Assembly (NCBI GenBank): GCA_964403795.1
Contig: CAYOHP010000003.1
Location: forward strand, 1 to 45,988
From: CAYOHP01 sp964403795 [NCBI: uncultured bacterium]
GTDB lineage: Bacteria > Muiribacteriota > UBA6191 > CAZXTJ01
Direction: 5' to 3'
Length of the DNA: 45,988 bases
Shown here: positions 6,944 through 14,451 of the stretch, one piece after another
Layout of the letters: the number at the start of each line of letters is the position of its first letter
How positions within the stretch are numbered: the first letter of the stretch is position 1
Program-made: the position numbers and the translations under genes
The notes under the pieces: generated by a model
The model's database searches: none
What the model saw: the letters and a program-made list of their open reading frames with translations, nothing else
What the model was told of the DNA's origin: nothing

Positions 6944-8802
6944 GGGTTCTCCCCGGTCGCGACCGGCAGCCGGACCCGGAAGGTGGTCCCATGCCCTTCC
7001 CGGCTCTCGGTCCGGATCGTCCCCCCGTGGGACCACACGGTGCTGCGGGCGATCGAGAGACCCAGGCCCGCTCCCAGGCCGCGCCCCTTGCGGGAGAAGA
7101 ACGGGTCGAAGATCCGCGGCAGGTCCTGGGCGGCGATCCCGGTTCCCTGGTCCCGGACCATGATCTCGACGGCCGGCTCGCCGATCCCGGGACGGCGGGG
7201 GAGGGGATCGGACCCGGTCGGGAGACCTCCCGGCGCGGCCGCCGGGAGGTCGTCGGCGTCGAAGGCGGAGAGACCGGTGGCGAGGATGATCGGGGACTCC
7301 GGCGGGCTGGCGTCGAGGGCATTCGAAAGGAGATTGACCAGGACCTGGCAGAGGCGCACGTCGTCCCCCAGGACGGGAGGAGGTGTTCCCCCGCGGAACT
7401 CGATCGCCACCGCCGACCGACCGGCCCGGATCAACTCCAGGGCGCGCCCGGCCATGCGGTCGACGTCCACGCGGTCCCGGCGGCACGGACCGGGCACCCC
7501 CCGGCAGTACTCCCGGAGCGTCTGGGTGACCCGGGTCACATGCTCGATCTCCTTGGTCACGTCGGCGGCGAGGCGGCGCAGCCGCTCCCGGTCGATGGAC
7601 TCGCTGTCGGCCAGCGCCCGGAGCATGCTGGTCGAAACGCAGGCGGCCATGAGCGGACTGTGGACCTCGTGGGCCATGCCCCCGACCAGCAGGCCGAGCG
7701 CCGAGATCTTCTCGGTCTGGACCAGCTGGTCCCGGGTCCGACCGATCTCCAGGATCCGCTCCTGGAGAGCCTCCTGGGTGCAGCGGACCTTCTCGGACAT
7801 GGTGTTCAACACCCTCGCCAGGTCCCCGATCTCGTCGTCCTGGTCGACCGGGACGGGAGCGTCGAAGCGGCCTTCCCCCACTGCCGCAGCGGCACCGGCC
7901 AGCCGCGAGACCCTGGTGGCGAGCACCCGGGAGAGCCATGCCGCGAGCAGGCCGGCCCCCAGCATCGAGAGGACCACGTTCCACCCGGACTGCGCGACCG
8001 CATTGCGGAGACCGTTCTCGAGGACCCTCCGGGAGCTGAGCAGGACCAGGCGACCCGAGAACCGGCACGCTTCGCCCTGCCGCACCTCGAAGCCCGAGCC
8101 CGACCCGGTCTTCGCGCCCGGCCCGGGATCCTCGAAGTCGCCGTCCTCGGGGACCAGGGGAGGTCGGATCACCGCCCCGTCCCGGTCGGCGCGGAAGAGA
8201 GCGAAGTGCCGGCCCTCGGGCAGGTCCATGAGATCCGAGAGGATCCGCGCCATGTCCAGGGTCAGGACCGCGTGCCCCTCCGGCTGGTCCCAGGCATCCC
8301 GGAGTTCCCGGCATACCAGCAGTCGGTCGGATCCCGGTTCGGCCGTGACCGACCAGGGGCTGCCGGGCTCGACCGGAGGGAGGGTCCCTCCGGGGAGCAG
8401 GATCGGTGCTCCTCGGACCGAACCGTGGGCCACCAGCATGCCCGACCGGTCCACCAGGGCCAGGGCCAGGTAGGACGGGTCGTTCTGTTGCACCGTGGCG
8501 AGGACGGCTTCCAGGCTCTTCCTCTCGGATTCCGCCTCGGCCTCGAGCCCCAGGTCCTGGTAGGTGCGGAAGGCCCGCCAGGCCGGCTGGGCGGCCAGCA
8601 GGTCCATGTCGAACCGGGCCCGCCGCCAGAACCCCGCCAGGCGCCGGCCGGCGACCTCGATGCGCCGCTGGTCCATGCGGCTCTCCTGGTCGGCCATGGT
8701 CCGGAGCTCGCGACGGACGGCATGCCACCCGATCCAGAGCGAAGGAGCGAGCACCGCCGGCAGGGCCACCGCGAAGATCCGCTCGCGGACACCGAGCCTC
8801 AC
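6940..8802 (-). CDS. Membrane sensor histidine kinase, HAMP type
   Basis: A 620-residue inner-membrane kinase. There is an N-terminal helix (about 7-24) and a periplasmic region of roughly 240 residues with a Cache-like pattern (YLALALVDRSGMLVAHG). A second helix lies near 274-295, then a HAMP linker (ending QDDEIGDLARVLNTM), a coiled-coil, HisKA with His378 in GGMAHEVHSPL, and an HATPase with NLLSNALDA, RDQGTGI and GAGLGLSIA. It senses an extracytoplasmic signal and phosphorylates the NtrC regulator encoded next. The start GTG at 8802 overlaps the cupin stop (GTGA), and its stop overlaps the regulator start in the same way. The upstream solute-binding protein gene makes a binding-protein-assisted sensor plausible. 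Confidence 0.92.
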   Translation of the reverse strand: MRLGVRERIFAVALPAVLAPSLWIGWHAVRRELRTMADQESRMDQRRIEVAGRRLAGFWRRARFDMDLLAAQPAWRAFRTYQDLGLEAEAESERKSLEAVLATVQQNDPSYLALALVDRSGMLVAHGSVRGAPILLPGGTLPPVEPGSPWSVTAEPGSDRLLVCRELRDAWDQPEGHAVLTLDMARILSDLMDLPEGRHFALFRADRDGAVIRPPLVPEDGDFEDPGPGAKTGSGSGFEVRQGEACRFSGRLVLLSSRRVLENGLRNAVAQSGWNVVLSMLGAGLLAAWLSRVLATRVSRLAGAAAAVGEGRFDAPVPVDQDDEIGDLARVLNTMSEKVRCTQEALQERILEIGRTRDQLVQTEKISALGLLVGGMAHEVHSPLMAACVSTSMLRALADSESIDRERLRRLAADVTKEIEHVTRVTQTLREYCRGVPGPCRRDRVDVDRMAGRALELIRAGRSAVAIEFRGGTPPPVLGDDVRLCQVLVNLLSNALDASPPESPIILATGLSAFDADDLPAAAPGGLPTGSDPLPRRPGIGEPAVEIMVRDQGTGIAAQDLPRIFDPFFSRKGRGLGAGLGLSIARSTVWSHGGTIRTESREGHGTTFRVRLPVATGENP

Positions 8803-9194
8803 GGACCGGCACCTTTGGACGGGTCGTCTCCCCTCGCGGCCACCCACTCGAAATCCTTGTCGTTCTCCACCGGCGGCGACTGGATCGCCAGGAACCGGAT
8901 CGCGGAGGCGAGCGTCCGCATCGAGTGCGGGGTCCCCGGTGGCACGTTCAGGAACCGGCCGGCGCCCACCACCCTGGTCTCGTCCCCGACCGTGAACTCG
9001 GCCTCCCCTTCGAGGATGTAGAGGACTTCCCGGGCTACCCGGTGGAGGCTCGGGGGGATGGTGCGACCGGGAGGCACCTCGATCCACCGGAGGCTGAGGC
9101 GGTCGGCCTCCTCGGGCCGGAAGAGCGAGCGGATGGTCAGCCCGTGGATGGACTCGATGGGGAGGTCTTCGAGCGACCGGGTGAAGAACGGCAT
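8799..9194 (-). CDS. Single-domain cupin
   Basis: A 131-residue protein with a complete small cupin barrel. Motif 1 has His51 and Glu56 (HRVAREVLYILEGEAEF) but lacks the usual second His. Motif 2 has Pro-Pro-Gly and His90 (VPPGTPHSM). A metal site with reduced ligands is therefore possible. Small cupins act as dioxygenases, isomerases or ligand sensors; the substrate here is unknown. The start ATG shares a base with the TGA of the solute-binding protein gene, and its stop overlaps the kinase start. Its place between a binding protein and a sensor kinase suggests it processes or senses the same ligand. Confidence 0.8.
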   Translation of the reverse strand: MPFFTRSLEDLPIESIHGLTIRSLFRPEEADRLSLRWIEVPPGRTIPPSLHRVAREVLYILEGEAEFTVGDETRVVGAGRFLNVPPGTPHSMRTLASAIRFLAIQSPPVENDKDFEWVAARGDDPSKGAGP

Positions 9195-10735
9195 CAGGGT
9201 CCTCCGGATCCCAGGGCGGCGAGCTCCGGACGTCCGACCGGAACCGGTCGGGACCAGCGCAGGTCGAGCATCCCCGAGCGGGTGGGGCGGAGTTCGACGC
9301 CGGAGGCCACCCCGTACCCCTTGAACGCCTGGTAGAGAGTCAAGGCGGGGCGCTCGGACACCACCAGCTGCTCCATGGTCCGGACCGACTCCTCCCTAGG
9401 ACCTGCCCGGTCGGCCCGCAGCATCGAGTCGTAGGCGAGGTCGTAGGCGGGGCTCTGCCAGAGGTTCCAGGGGCTGCCGCCGGTCAGGGCCAGCCCATTG
9501 ATGAAGAAGCAGTGGTAGGTGGGGTCCGGGGTGGCGAACAGGTAGACATCGTGGCGCGGGGCGGCGATCGCCGGGTCGCGACGGGCCGCGACCTCGTTGC
9601 GGAACGCCTCGCGGCTGCCCGGTTCGAAGCGGACCCGGATCCCCACCTTCGAGAGTTGCGAGGCGACCGCCTCCCCCAGGAGCAGGAGTTCGGGATCGAC
9701 CATGCCCGAGAGCCCGAGGGGCCCTGACGGCGCGGCCTCGGCCAACAGGCGGCGGGCGTGGCCGGGGTCGAACTCGGGGGTCTCCGCCAGTTCCACATGG
9801 CCGACCTGGCTGGGCATGGTGGTGCCGGTCACCGCACGGGCGTTGCCCCGGGCGATGAAGCGGATCAGGTCGTCGACCTTGAGCGCGTACGCGATCGCCT
9901 GGCGGACCCGGGGATCGGCGGCAGGCCCGGCCCGGGTATCGAAGAGGAGGTTCATCTGGACCAGGGTCTCGGCCTTGACGAGCCGGGCCCGCGGGGACTC
10001 CTGGATCCTCCGGTGGTAGTAGGGGCTGACCTCGCCGAGCAGGTCGAGGTCCCCGGAGAGCAGACGGGAGACCCGCACCTCCTCGGGGAGGAACCACCAC
10101 TCGAGACCATCGGGAAACGCCGGCCCCCCGGCCCAGTGGTCCGGTACCGCCGCCAGGCGGAGGCTCCCGTCGGGCTGCCAGCCGGCGAAACGGTAGGGAC
10201 CCGTACCGACCGGCTGGCGCGGCTCGCGATCCGAGGCCGGCACCATCCACGAGAAGGCCGCCAGTCGGTGCAGCAGGGTCCCGTCCGGTCGTTCCAGCTC
10301 CAGGACCAGGCCATGGGAGCCTTCCCGGGTGACCGCCCGGATCCCTGCGAAGAAGGCGGCCCGGGGATGGTGGGGGAGCATGGACCGGAGGGTCTCGAAG
10401 TTCCAGGCAGCGACCTCGGAATCGAAGGGCGTGCCGTCATGGAAGCGGACGTTCCGTCGCAGCTCGAGGCGCAGCCGGGTCGGGCCGAGCCAGGTCCAGG
10501 AGGTCGCCAGCCGGGGAACCAGGTTTCCCTCGGGATCGAAGCCGAGCAAGCCGTCGAAGATGTGGCCGAGCAGGGCGTCCGGCTTCCAGGCGAAGACCTC
10601 CCAGGGATGCAAGGAGGGCGGCCGGACGCTGTCGTCGGAGATCCGCAAGGGAGCCGCCGGCAGCGCCCCGACCAGGGCAATGGCCAGGGCCAGCGCCGCC
10701 ACGAACCGGACCGGGCGCGACCGGACAGGGATCAT
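9194..10735 (-). CDS. Periplasmic solute-binding protein, family 5 (peptide/opine type)
   Basis: A 513-residue protein with a Sec signal peptide ending near residue 27 (Ala-x-Ala, no lipobox Cys). The mature part follows the SBP_bac_5 layout: IFDGLLGFDPEGNLVPRLATSW near the N-terminus, LRRNVRFHDGTPF, a GTGPYRF turn, and DPRVRQAIAYALKVDDLI in lobe two. Family members bind peptides, opines, nickel or sugars and normally serve an ABC importer. No permease or ATPase gene is in the window, and the neighbours are a kinase and an NtrC regulator, so a sensory role is attractive. The ATG overlaps the preceding stop as ATGA. Confidence 0.88.
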   Translation of the reverse strand: MIPVRSRPVRFVAALALAIALVGALPAAPLRISDDSVRPPSLHPWEVFAWKPDALLGHIFDGLLGFDPEGNLVPRLATSWTWLGPTRLRLELRRNVRFHDGTPFDSEVAAWNFETLRSMLPHHPRAAFFAGIRAVTREGSHGLVLELERPDGTLLHRLAAFSWMVPASDREPRQPVGTGPYRFAGWQPDGSLRLAAVPDHWAGGPAFPDGLEWWFLPEEVRVSRLLSGDLDLLGEVSPYYHRRIQESPRARLVKAETLVQMNLLFDTRAGPAADPRVRQAIAYALKVDDLIRFIARGNARAVTGTTMPSQVGHVELAETPEFDPGHARRLLAEAAPSGPLGLSGMVDPELLLLGEAVASQLSKVGIRVRFEPGSREAFRNEVAARRDPAIAAPRHDVYLFATPDPTYHCFFINGLALTGGSPWNLWQSPAYDLAYDSMLRADRAGPREESVRTMEQLVVSERPALTLYQAFKGYGVASGVELRPTRSGMLDLRWSRPVPVGRPELAALGSGGP

Positions 10736-12429
10736 CGGGGCTCCCTCAGCTCGGGACGGAGCATGGGAATGGGAGGGATCTGCTCCGGGTCGATGTCCAC
10801 CACCACCACGGAAGGCCCCGGCCGATCCAGCGCTTCCCGCATCCGGTCGCGGAGCGACGCCGCGTCGCGGACCCGGGTGGCATGGGCGCCGAGCCCGCGA
10901 GCCATGCCGGCGATGTCGGCGGTGCGGATCAGGCCTCCGGAAGCCCGGCCCAGGTTGGCCCGGTCACCCTGGTGGACCATCCCCAACGCGTGGTTGTCGA
11001 GGACCACCCAGATCACATGCAGTCCGTACTCCGCGGCGACCGAGACTTCGGTCCCGTTCATGAGGAAGCCCCCGTCGCCGCAGACCGAGACCACCACCCG
11101 CTCGGGAAGCGCCAGCTTGGCTCCGATGCAGGCCGCCACACCGTAGCCCATGGCCCCGAAATTGGGTGAGAAGGTGAAGGTCCTCGGTTCGTAGGCCGCG
11201 AAGTAGTGGACACCCCAGAGGTTGTGGTTGCCCGAGTCCCAGAAGACGACCGCGTCCCGGGGCAGGATGCGCCTCAGCTCTACGATCGCTCTCTGGGGCA
11301 GGATCGGGACCGCGTCCGAGTCGGCGAGATGGGCATCGATGGTCCTGGGGACGCGCTTGCCGAAGGTCTCCAGGGCGGCCAGGCGGGTCGGCTTGGGTCC
11401 CGGCGAGTCCAGGTAGTGGAGGGCCACCGAGAGTTCCCGGAGGATCACCTGGGCGTCGCCGACCAGGCCCACCTCGACGGGGAAGTTCTTGCCGATCTCC
11501 TCCGGGTCGATGTCGGCGTGCAGGAGCTGGAGCTTCTCGAACCTCGGGTGGAAGTCCAGGGTCTCGATCTGGCCCAGGCTGGTGCCGACCGCCAGCAGGA
11601 GATCGGCCTCCTCGATCAGGAACCGCGAGGCCGAGGGGTTACCCCCCAGGCCGAGCACCCCGAGCGAGAGCGGGTGGTCCTCCGGGAAGCAGCCCTTGGC
11701 CTTGGGGGTGGTGGCGACCGCCGATCCCAGGGACTCGGCCAAGTTGACGAGCTCCCGGTTGGCGTTGGACATGGAGATCCCGGTCCCCGCCAGGATCATG
11801 GGTCGGGCCGAGGCGGCCAGCAGCTTGGCGGCCCGGCCCACCATCCGGGAGTCGTAGCAACGGTTCCCCACCCGGTAGGAGAAGACCGGCGGCGGCGGGC
11901 CCTCGATCTCCGCGACCATGCAGTCCCGGGGGATGACCAGCGCGGTCGGCCCCCTCCTACCGGTGAGGGCGGCCCGGAGTGCCCGCTTCAGCAGGACCGG
12001 GACCTGGGCCGGCGTCTGCACCATCTCGGCGAACTTGGTGACGCTGCGCAGCAGAGCTACCGAATCGACGCCCGTCGAGGTCGACTCCTGGAAGGCGCCG
12101 CGATGGAAGTTCCCGGTCGGCACCTGCCCGCCGATCGCCAGGACCGGGACCGCGTCCACCAGGCTGGTGGCGAGCCCGGTCAGCAGGTTGGTGGTTCCCG
12201 GTCCCGAGGTGCCCCAGCAGACCCCCAGGGTCCGGCTGAACCGGGCGTACCCGTCGGCCATGAAGGCTGCTCCCTCCTCATGGCGGGTGAGGATGGGGAC
12301 GATCCCGGAGTCATGGGTCACCTGGTCGATCAGGTGGCTGAGCGCCGATCCGTGGATCCCGAAGGCGAACCGCACGCCCTCCTGCTCCAGGGCGCGGGTC
12401 AGATAGGTGGCGACCTTCATGCGTGCCAT
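10732..12429 (-). CDS. ThDP-dependent enzyme, acetolactate-synthase-like
   Basis: A 565-residue protein with the three-domain ThDP fold. The N-terminal Pyr domain has the cofactor-activating Glu51 in RHEEGAAFMADGYAR, then SGPGTTNLLTG and the GGQVPT loop. A central domain spans about 195-330. The C-terminal PP domain has the ThDP/Mg motif beginning GDGGFLMNGTE and ending near DNHALGMV (about 450-480). Family members decarboxylate or ligate 2-keto acids. The surroundings do not look like branched-chain amino-acid synthesis (no small subunit), so another keto acid is likely. The first gene of the five-gene operon. An ATG at 12420 is an alternative start; the one at 12429 has a GAGAGGA site 11 bases upstream. 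Substrate is unknown. Confidence 0.88.
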   Translation of the reverse strand: MARMKVATYLTRALEQEGVRFAFGIHGSALSHLIDQVTHDSGIVPILTRHEEGAAFMADGYARFSRTLGVCWGTSGPGTTNLLTGLATSLVDAVPVLAIGGQVPTGNFHRGAFQESTSTGVDSVALLRSVTKFAEMVQTPAQVPVLLKRALRAALTGRRGPTALVIPRDCMVAEIEGPPPPVFSYRVGNRCYDSRMVGRAAKLLAASARPMILAGTGISMSNANRELVNLAESLGSAVATTPKAKGCFPEDHPLSLGVLGLGGNPSASRFLIEEADLLLAVGTSLGQIETLDFHPRFEKLQLLHADIDPEEIGKNFPVEVGLVGDAQVILRELSVALHYLDSPGPKPTRLAALETFGKRVPRTIDAHLADSDAVPILPQRAIVELRRILPRDAVVFWDSGNHNLWGVHYFAAYEPRTFTFSPNFGAMGYGVAACIGAKLALPERVVVSVCGDGGFLMNGTEVSVAAEYGLHVIWVVLDNHALGMVHQGDRANLGRASGGLIRTADIAGMARGLGAHATRVRDAASLRDRMREALDRPGPSVVVVDIDPEQIPPIPMLRPELREPR

Positions 12430-12479
12430 GGGGTCCGGATTCCTCTCGGCCGGTCTTCGCCGCGAAGGGCCAGCGCCCC

Positions 12480-12548
12480 GAAAACGACAGACTTGCCCAG
12501 GTGGTGCGGCAGGACTGTCGTTTTCATGTGCAAGGTCTGTCGTTTTCC
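12480..12548. promoter_or_regulatory. Triple GAAAACGACAG repeat, probable operator/activator sites
   Basis: Three copies of an 11-base core with partly conserved flanks lie in the divergent gap. Copy 1 is on the plus strand (12480-12496). Copies 2 (12514-12525) and 3 (12530-12548) are on the minus strand, 23 bases apart. The consensus is close to GAAAACGACAGACYTTGC. Copies 1 and 3 form a long inverted repeat. The AT-rich core stands out in this DNA. The sites lie about 120-190 bases before the predicted start of the sigma-54 promoter, the usual place for enhancer binding, and just before the operon start at 12429. Confidence 0.6.
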
Positions 12549-12577
12549 GGGACCTTTCCCCTGCAAATACGTCCCGG
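12547..12577. promoter_or_regulatory. 7-bp inverted repeat next to the triple-repeat cluster
   Basis: CCGGGAC and GTCCCGG flank 17 bases. A further dyad, GCAGG-N3-CCTGC, lies at 12591-12603. Both sit between the repeat cluster and the sigma-54 element and may be additional protein-binding sites. Confidence 0.3.
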
Positions 12578-12640
12578 GCCTTCTATCAATGCAGGATGCC
12601 TGCCAGGCCCAGGGCGTGTCCGACCCCGGGTCCCGGCGCA

Positions 12641-12656
12641 TGGCACGGATCCTGCC
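12641..12656 (+). promoter_or_regulatory. Candidate sigma-54 promoter
   Basis: TGGCACG-N4-CTGCC matches the -24/-12 consensus with the GG and GC pairs correctly spaced. The predicted transcription start is about 12667, two bases before the ATG at 12669. That gene lacks a clear Shine-Dalgarno, which agrees with a near-leaderless sigma-54 transcript. Confidence 0.65.
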
Positions 12657-12668
12657 CAGGCAAAGCCG

Positions 12669-13730
12669 ATGAAGCTCGACGAGTTCCAGGGATGCGGGAC
12701 CAGCCAGCCTCCCCGCGCCCCCGAGCCCTCGGTGTCCTCCCTCCCCGAGCTCAGCGAACTCTGCACCGACGCGGTGGTGCACCTCGATTCCCAGGGACTC
12801 ATCCGCGGCTGCAACCAGCGCTTCCTCCGGCTGCTCCGGACCGACCGCGAGGTCGTGGGCACCCGGTTCCAGGACTGGGTGGTGGAGCCCTACCTTCCCA
12901 CCCCGGTGACCCTGGATCCCTTTCCCGAACTCGGATCGGTCCTGGGACTGGTCGGACCCGAGTCCTTCGTCCCGGTCTTCTCCCGGTCATTGGAAGGCAG
13001 CCAAGGCCGACCCGAGGGGGAGCTGCGGTTCCTCCATCCCCTGGCCTACCCCTGCGAGGGGGATCGCACCGGCCTCGAGGGCCTGGTCCAGGCCGCGGTC
13101 GGCCGGCTCCTGCGCGGTCTCGCCCACGAGATGAACAACCAGCTCGGCATCATCCTCGGGCATGCCGAACTCCTGGGCGACGGTTCCGACATCGCCTCGG
13201 ACGTGAAGAACTCGGCGGCCAACATCCTCCGCGCCGTCGACCGGTGCGAGTCCCTGCTCCTGGACGTGGCCCTGTTGGGGAGGGGTGCCGAGGACGGGTC
13301 CGGGGTCCTCGACCTTTCCCGGACGCTCTCGTCGCTGGCCTCCCTGCAGCGCAGGGTGCTGGGAGCGGAGGGCATCCGGTTCGAGGCGACGGTGGCCTGC
13401 GACCTGCCCGTCCCCACCTCGCTCGCGGGCACGGCCCGGGTCGTCCTGCTCCTGCTGCAGAGGATCCGGGAGGACCTGCTCCGGGCCGGTGCCGGCTCGA
13501 TCCGCATGGTGGCGAGCCGGCACGGGAGCCGGGCGGCGCGGATCCTGCTCGAGGGAAGCCTGGTCCGACCGGCCGCCGCCGACAGCCTGGAACCCAGGCT
13601 CCATCCCTGGGCTGCCAGTGCCGAGGTGGCGGCCCGGTTCCTGTCGGGACGCGCCGCGATCGCGGTCGAAGCCCACCGCCATCCCGCGGGTCTCGCCTTC
13701 GAGCTGCAGGTGATGTCGGTCTCCGGTTGA
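12669..13730 (+). CDS. Histidine-kinase-like protein with degenerate ATPase domain
   Basis: A 353-residue soluble protein. A PAS-like domain (about 25-125) begins with SELCTDAVVHLDSQG. A HisKA-type helix pair carries His153 in RGLAHEMNNQL, closely like true phospho-acceptor helices. The remaining region is the size and rough shape of a HATPase domain, but the N-box Asn is missing (LLLLQRIREDL), no DxGxG G1 box exists, and no GxGLGL is seen. It is probably unable to bind ATP, and could act as a phosphotransfer, decoy or scaffold partner. It is divergent from the five-gene operon and has a sigma-54 promoter of its own, so it may be a target of that operon's regulator. Confidence 0.75.
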   Translation: MKLDEFQGCGTSQPPRAPEPSVSSLPELSELCTDAVVHLDSQGLIRGCNQRFLRLLRTDREVVGTRFQDWVVEPYLPTPVTLDPFPELGSVLGLVGPESFVPVFSRSLEGSQGRPEGELRFLHPLAYPCEGDRTGLEGLVQAAVGRLLRGLAHEMNNQLGIILGHAELLGDGSDIASDVKNSAANILRAVDRCESLLLDVALLGRGAEDGSGVLDLSRTLSSLASLQRRVLGAEGIRFEATVACDLPVPTSLAGTARVVLLLLQRIREDLLRAGAGSIRMVASRHGSRAARILLEGSLVRPAAADSLEPRLHPWAASAEVAARFLSGRAAIAVEAHRHPAGLAFELQVMSVSG

Positions 13731-13820
13731 ACCCGCCGATTCCTTCCCGCAGGACCGCGCGAACCCCGCGTCCGAGCCGCGAGTCCTGCGCTCCCCAGCC
13801 CGCGACTCCGGGCGACTTTC

Positions 13821-13843
13821 GGCTCCTGGAGCCGGTTTCCGGC
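13821..13843. promoter_or_regulatory. Adjacent palindromes upstream of a sigma-54 promoter
   Basis: GGCTCC-T-GGAGCC (13821-13833) overlaps GCCGG-TTT-CCGGC (13831-13843). Both end one base before the -24 element at 13845. They could be regulator-binding sites or part of a hairpin ending the upstream gene. Confidence 0.35.
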
Positions 13844-13844
13844 T

Positions 13845-13860
13845 TGGCACGGCTCCTGCA
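13845..13860 (+). promoter_or_regulatory. Candidate sigma-54 promoter
   Basis: TGGCACG-N4-CTGCA, an almost perfect -24/-12 element. Transcription would begin near 13871, giving a leader of about 25 bases with an ACGGAGGGA ribosome site before the GTG at 13896. Confidence 0.7.
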
Positions 13861-13895
13861 TTCCCGAGGGGGACCGATCGAACGGAGGGAACGCC

Positions 13896-14372
13896 GTGAA
13901 CAGCGTCAAGCAGTGGTTCGAGACCGTGCTCCTGGGCCTGGGACTCGTCTGGTTCGCCGGGTCCGAGGTGGCCGTCCCGACTCCCAGGGCCTCGCTGATC
14001 GCCGATCCGCTCGCAGCGGTGGAGCCGGTTTCCCGCTCCGATCGGCAGCGGAACCTGGCGGAACTCGCCGAGCGCGGCCCGTTCGCGGCGCACGCCGCCA
14101 TGGACCTGGCCCGCGAGCAGGCGCCCGAGGCATTCGCCCTGCTGGTCGGACTCGCCCACGGGGACGGCTCCGACACCTCCTCGAATTTCCTCGCCACCGT
14201 CGCCATCGAGGGATTGGCCTGCTACCGGAACCGCGAAGCAGCGGGAGTCCTGGCCGGGATCGCGGCCCGGGCCGAGTCCTCGGGGCGGCGCACCGTGGCG
14301 GCCCGGGCCCTCGAGGCGATGGGATCCGATCTTGGCACCGGCCCGATCGGGACCGCTCCCCGCTACCTCTGA
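13896..14372 (+). CDS. Small membrane-anchored protein, HEAT-like, unknown function
   Basis: A 158-residue protein starting at GTG with a clear Shine-Dalgarno. Residues 8-27 form one hydrophobic helix that is a signal peptide or anchor. The rest is Ala-rich and helical, with two or three helix pairs suggestive of a HEAT-like repeat (AAHAAMDLAREQAPEAFALL; ATVAIEGLACYRNREAAGVL). No catalytic motif is seen. The strong sigma-54 promoter and a position between a kinase-like gene and an NtrC-type gene suggest it is an induced product of this signalling locus. I do not recognise the family. Confidence 0.65.
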   Translation: MNSVKQWFETVLLGLGLVWFAGSEVAVPTPRASLIADPLAAVEPVSRSDRQRNLAELAERGPFAAHAAMDLAREQAPEAFALLVGLAHGDGSDTSSNFLATVAIEGLACYRNREAAGVLAGIAARAESSGRRTVAARALEAMGSDLGTGPIGTAPRYL

Positions 14373-14435
14373 GAGCCGTGCGTCCTCCCGGGGTCTCCGA
14401 TCCCTGCGCCGGGGTCGGAGGAGGTTCTGGCGGTC

Positions 14436-14441
14436 TACACT
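14436..14441 (+). promoter_or_regulatory. -10-like TACACT for a leaderless transcript
   Basis: TACACT ends 10 bases before the ATG at 14452. There is no Shine-Dalgarno in between (the gap reads CGCCCTCCGG) and no good -35 box. Confidence 0.4.
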
Positions 14442-14451
14442 CGCCCTCCGG

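Noticed and set aside
12480-12548. The triple motif as a CRISPR array
   Set aside because: There are only three copies, in mixed orientation, with short unequal spacing.
12480-12548. The triple motif as terminal repeats of an insertion sequence
   Set aside because: No transposase fits between the copies and no target-site duplication is visible.
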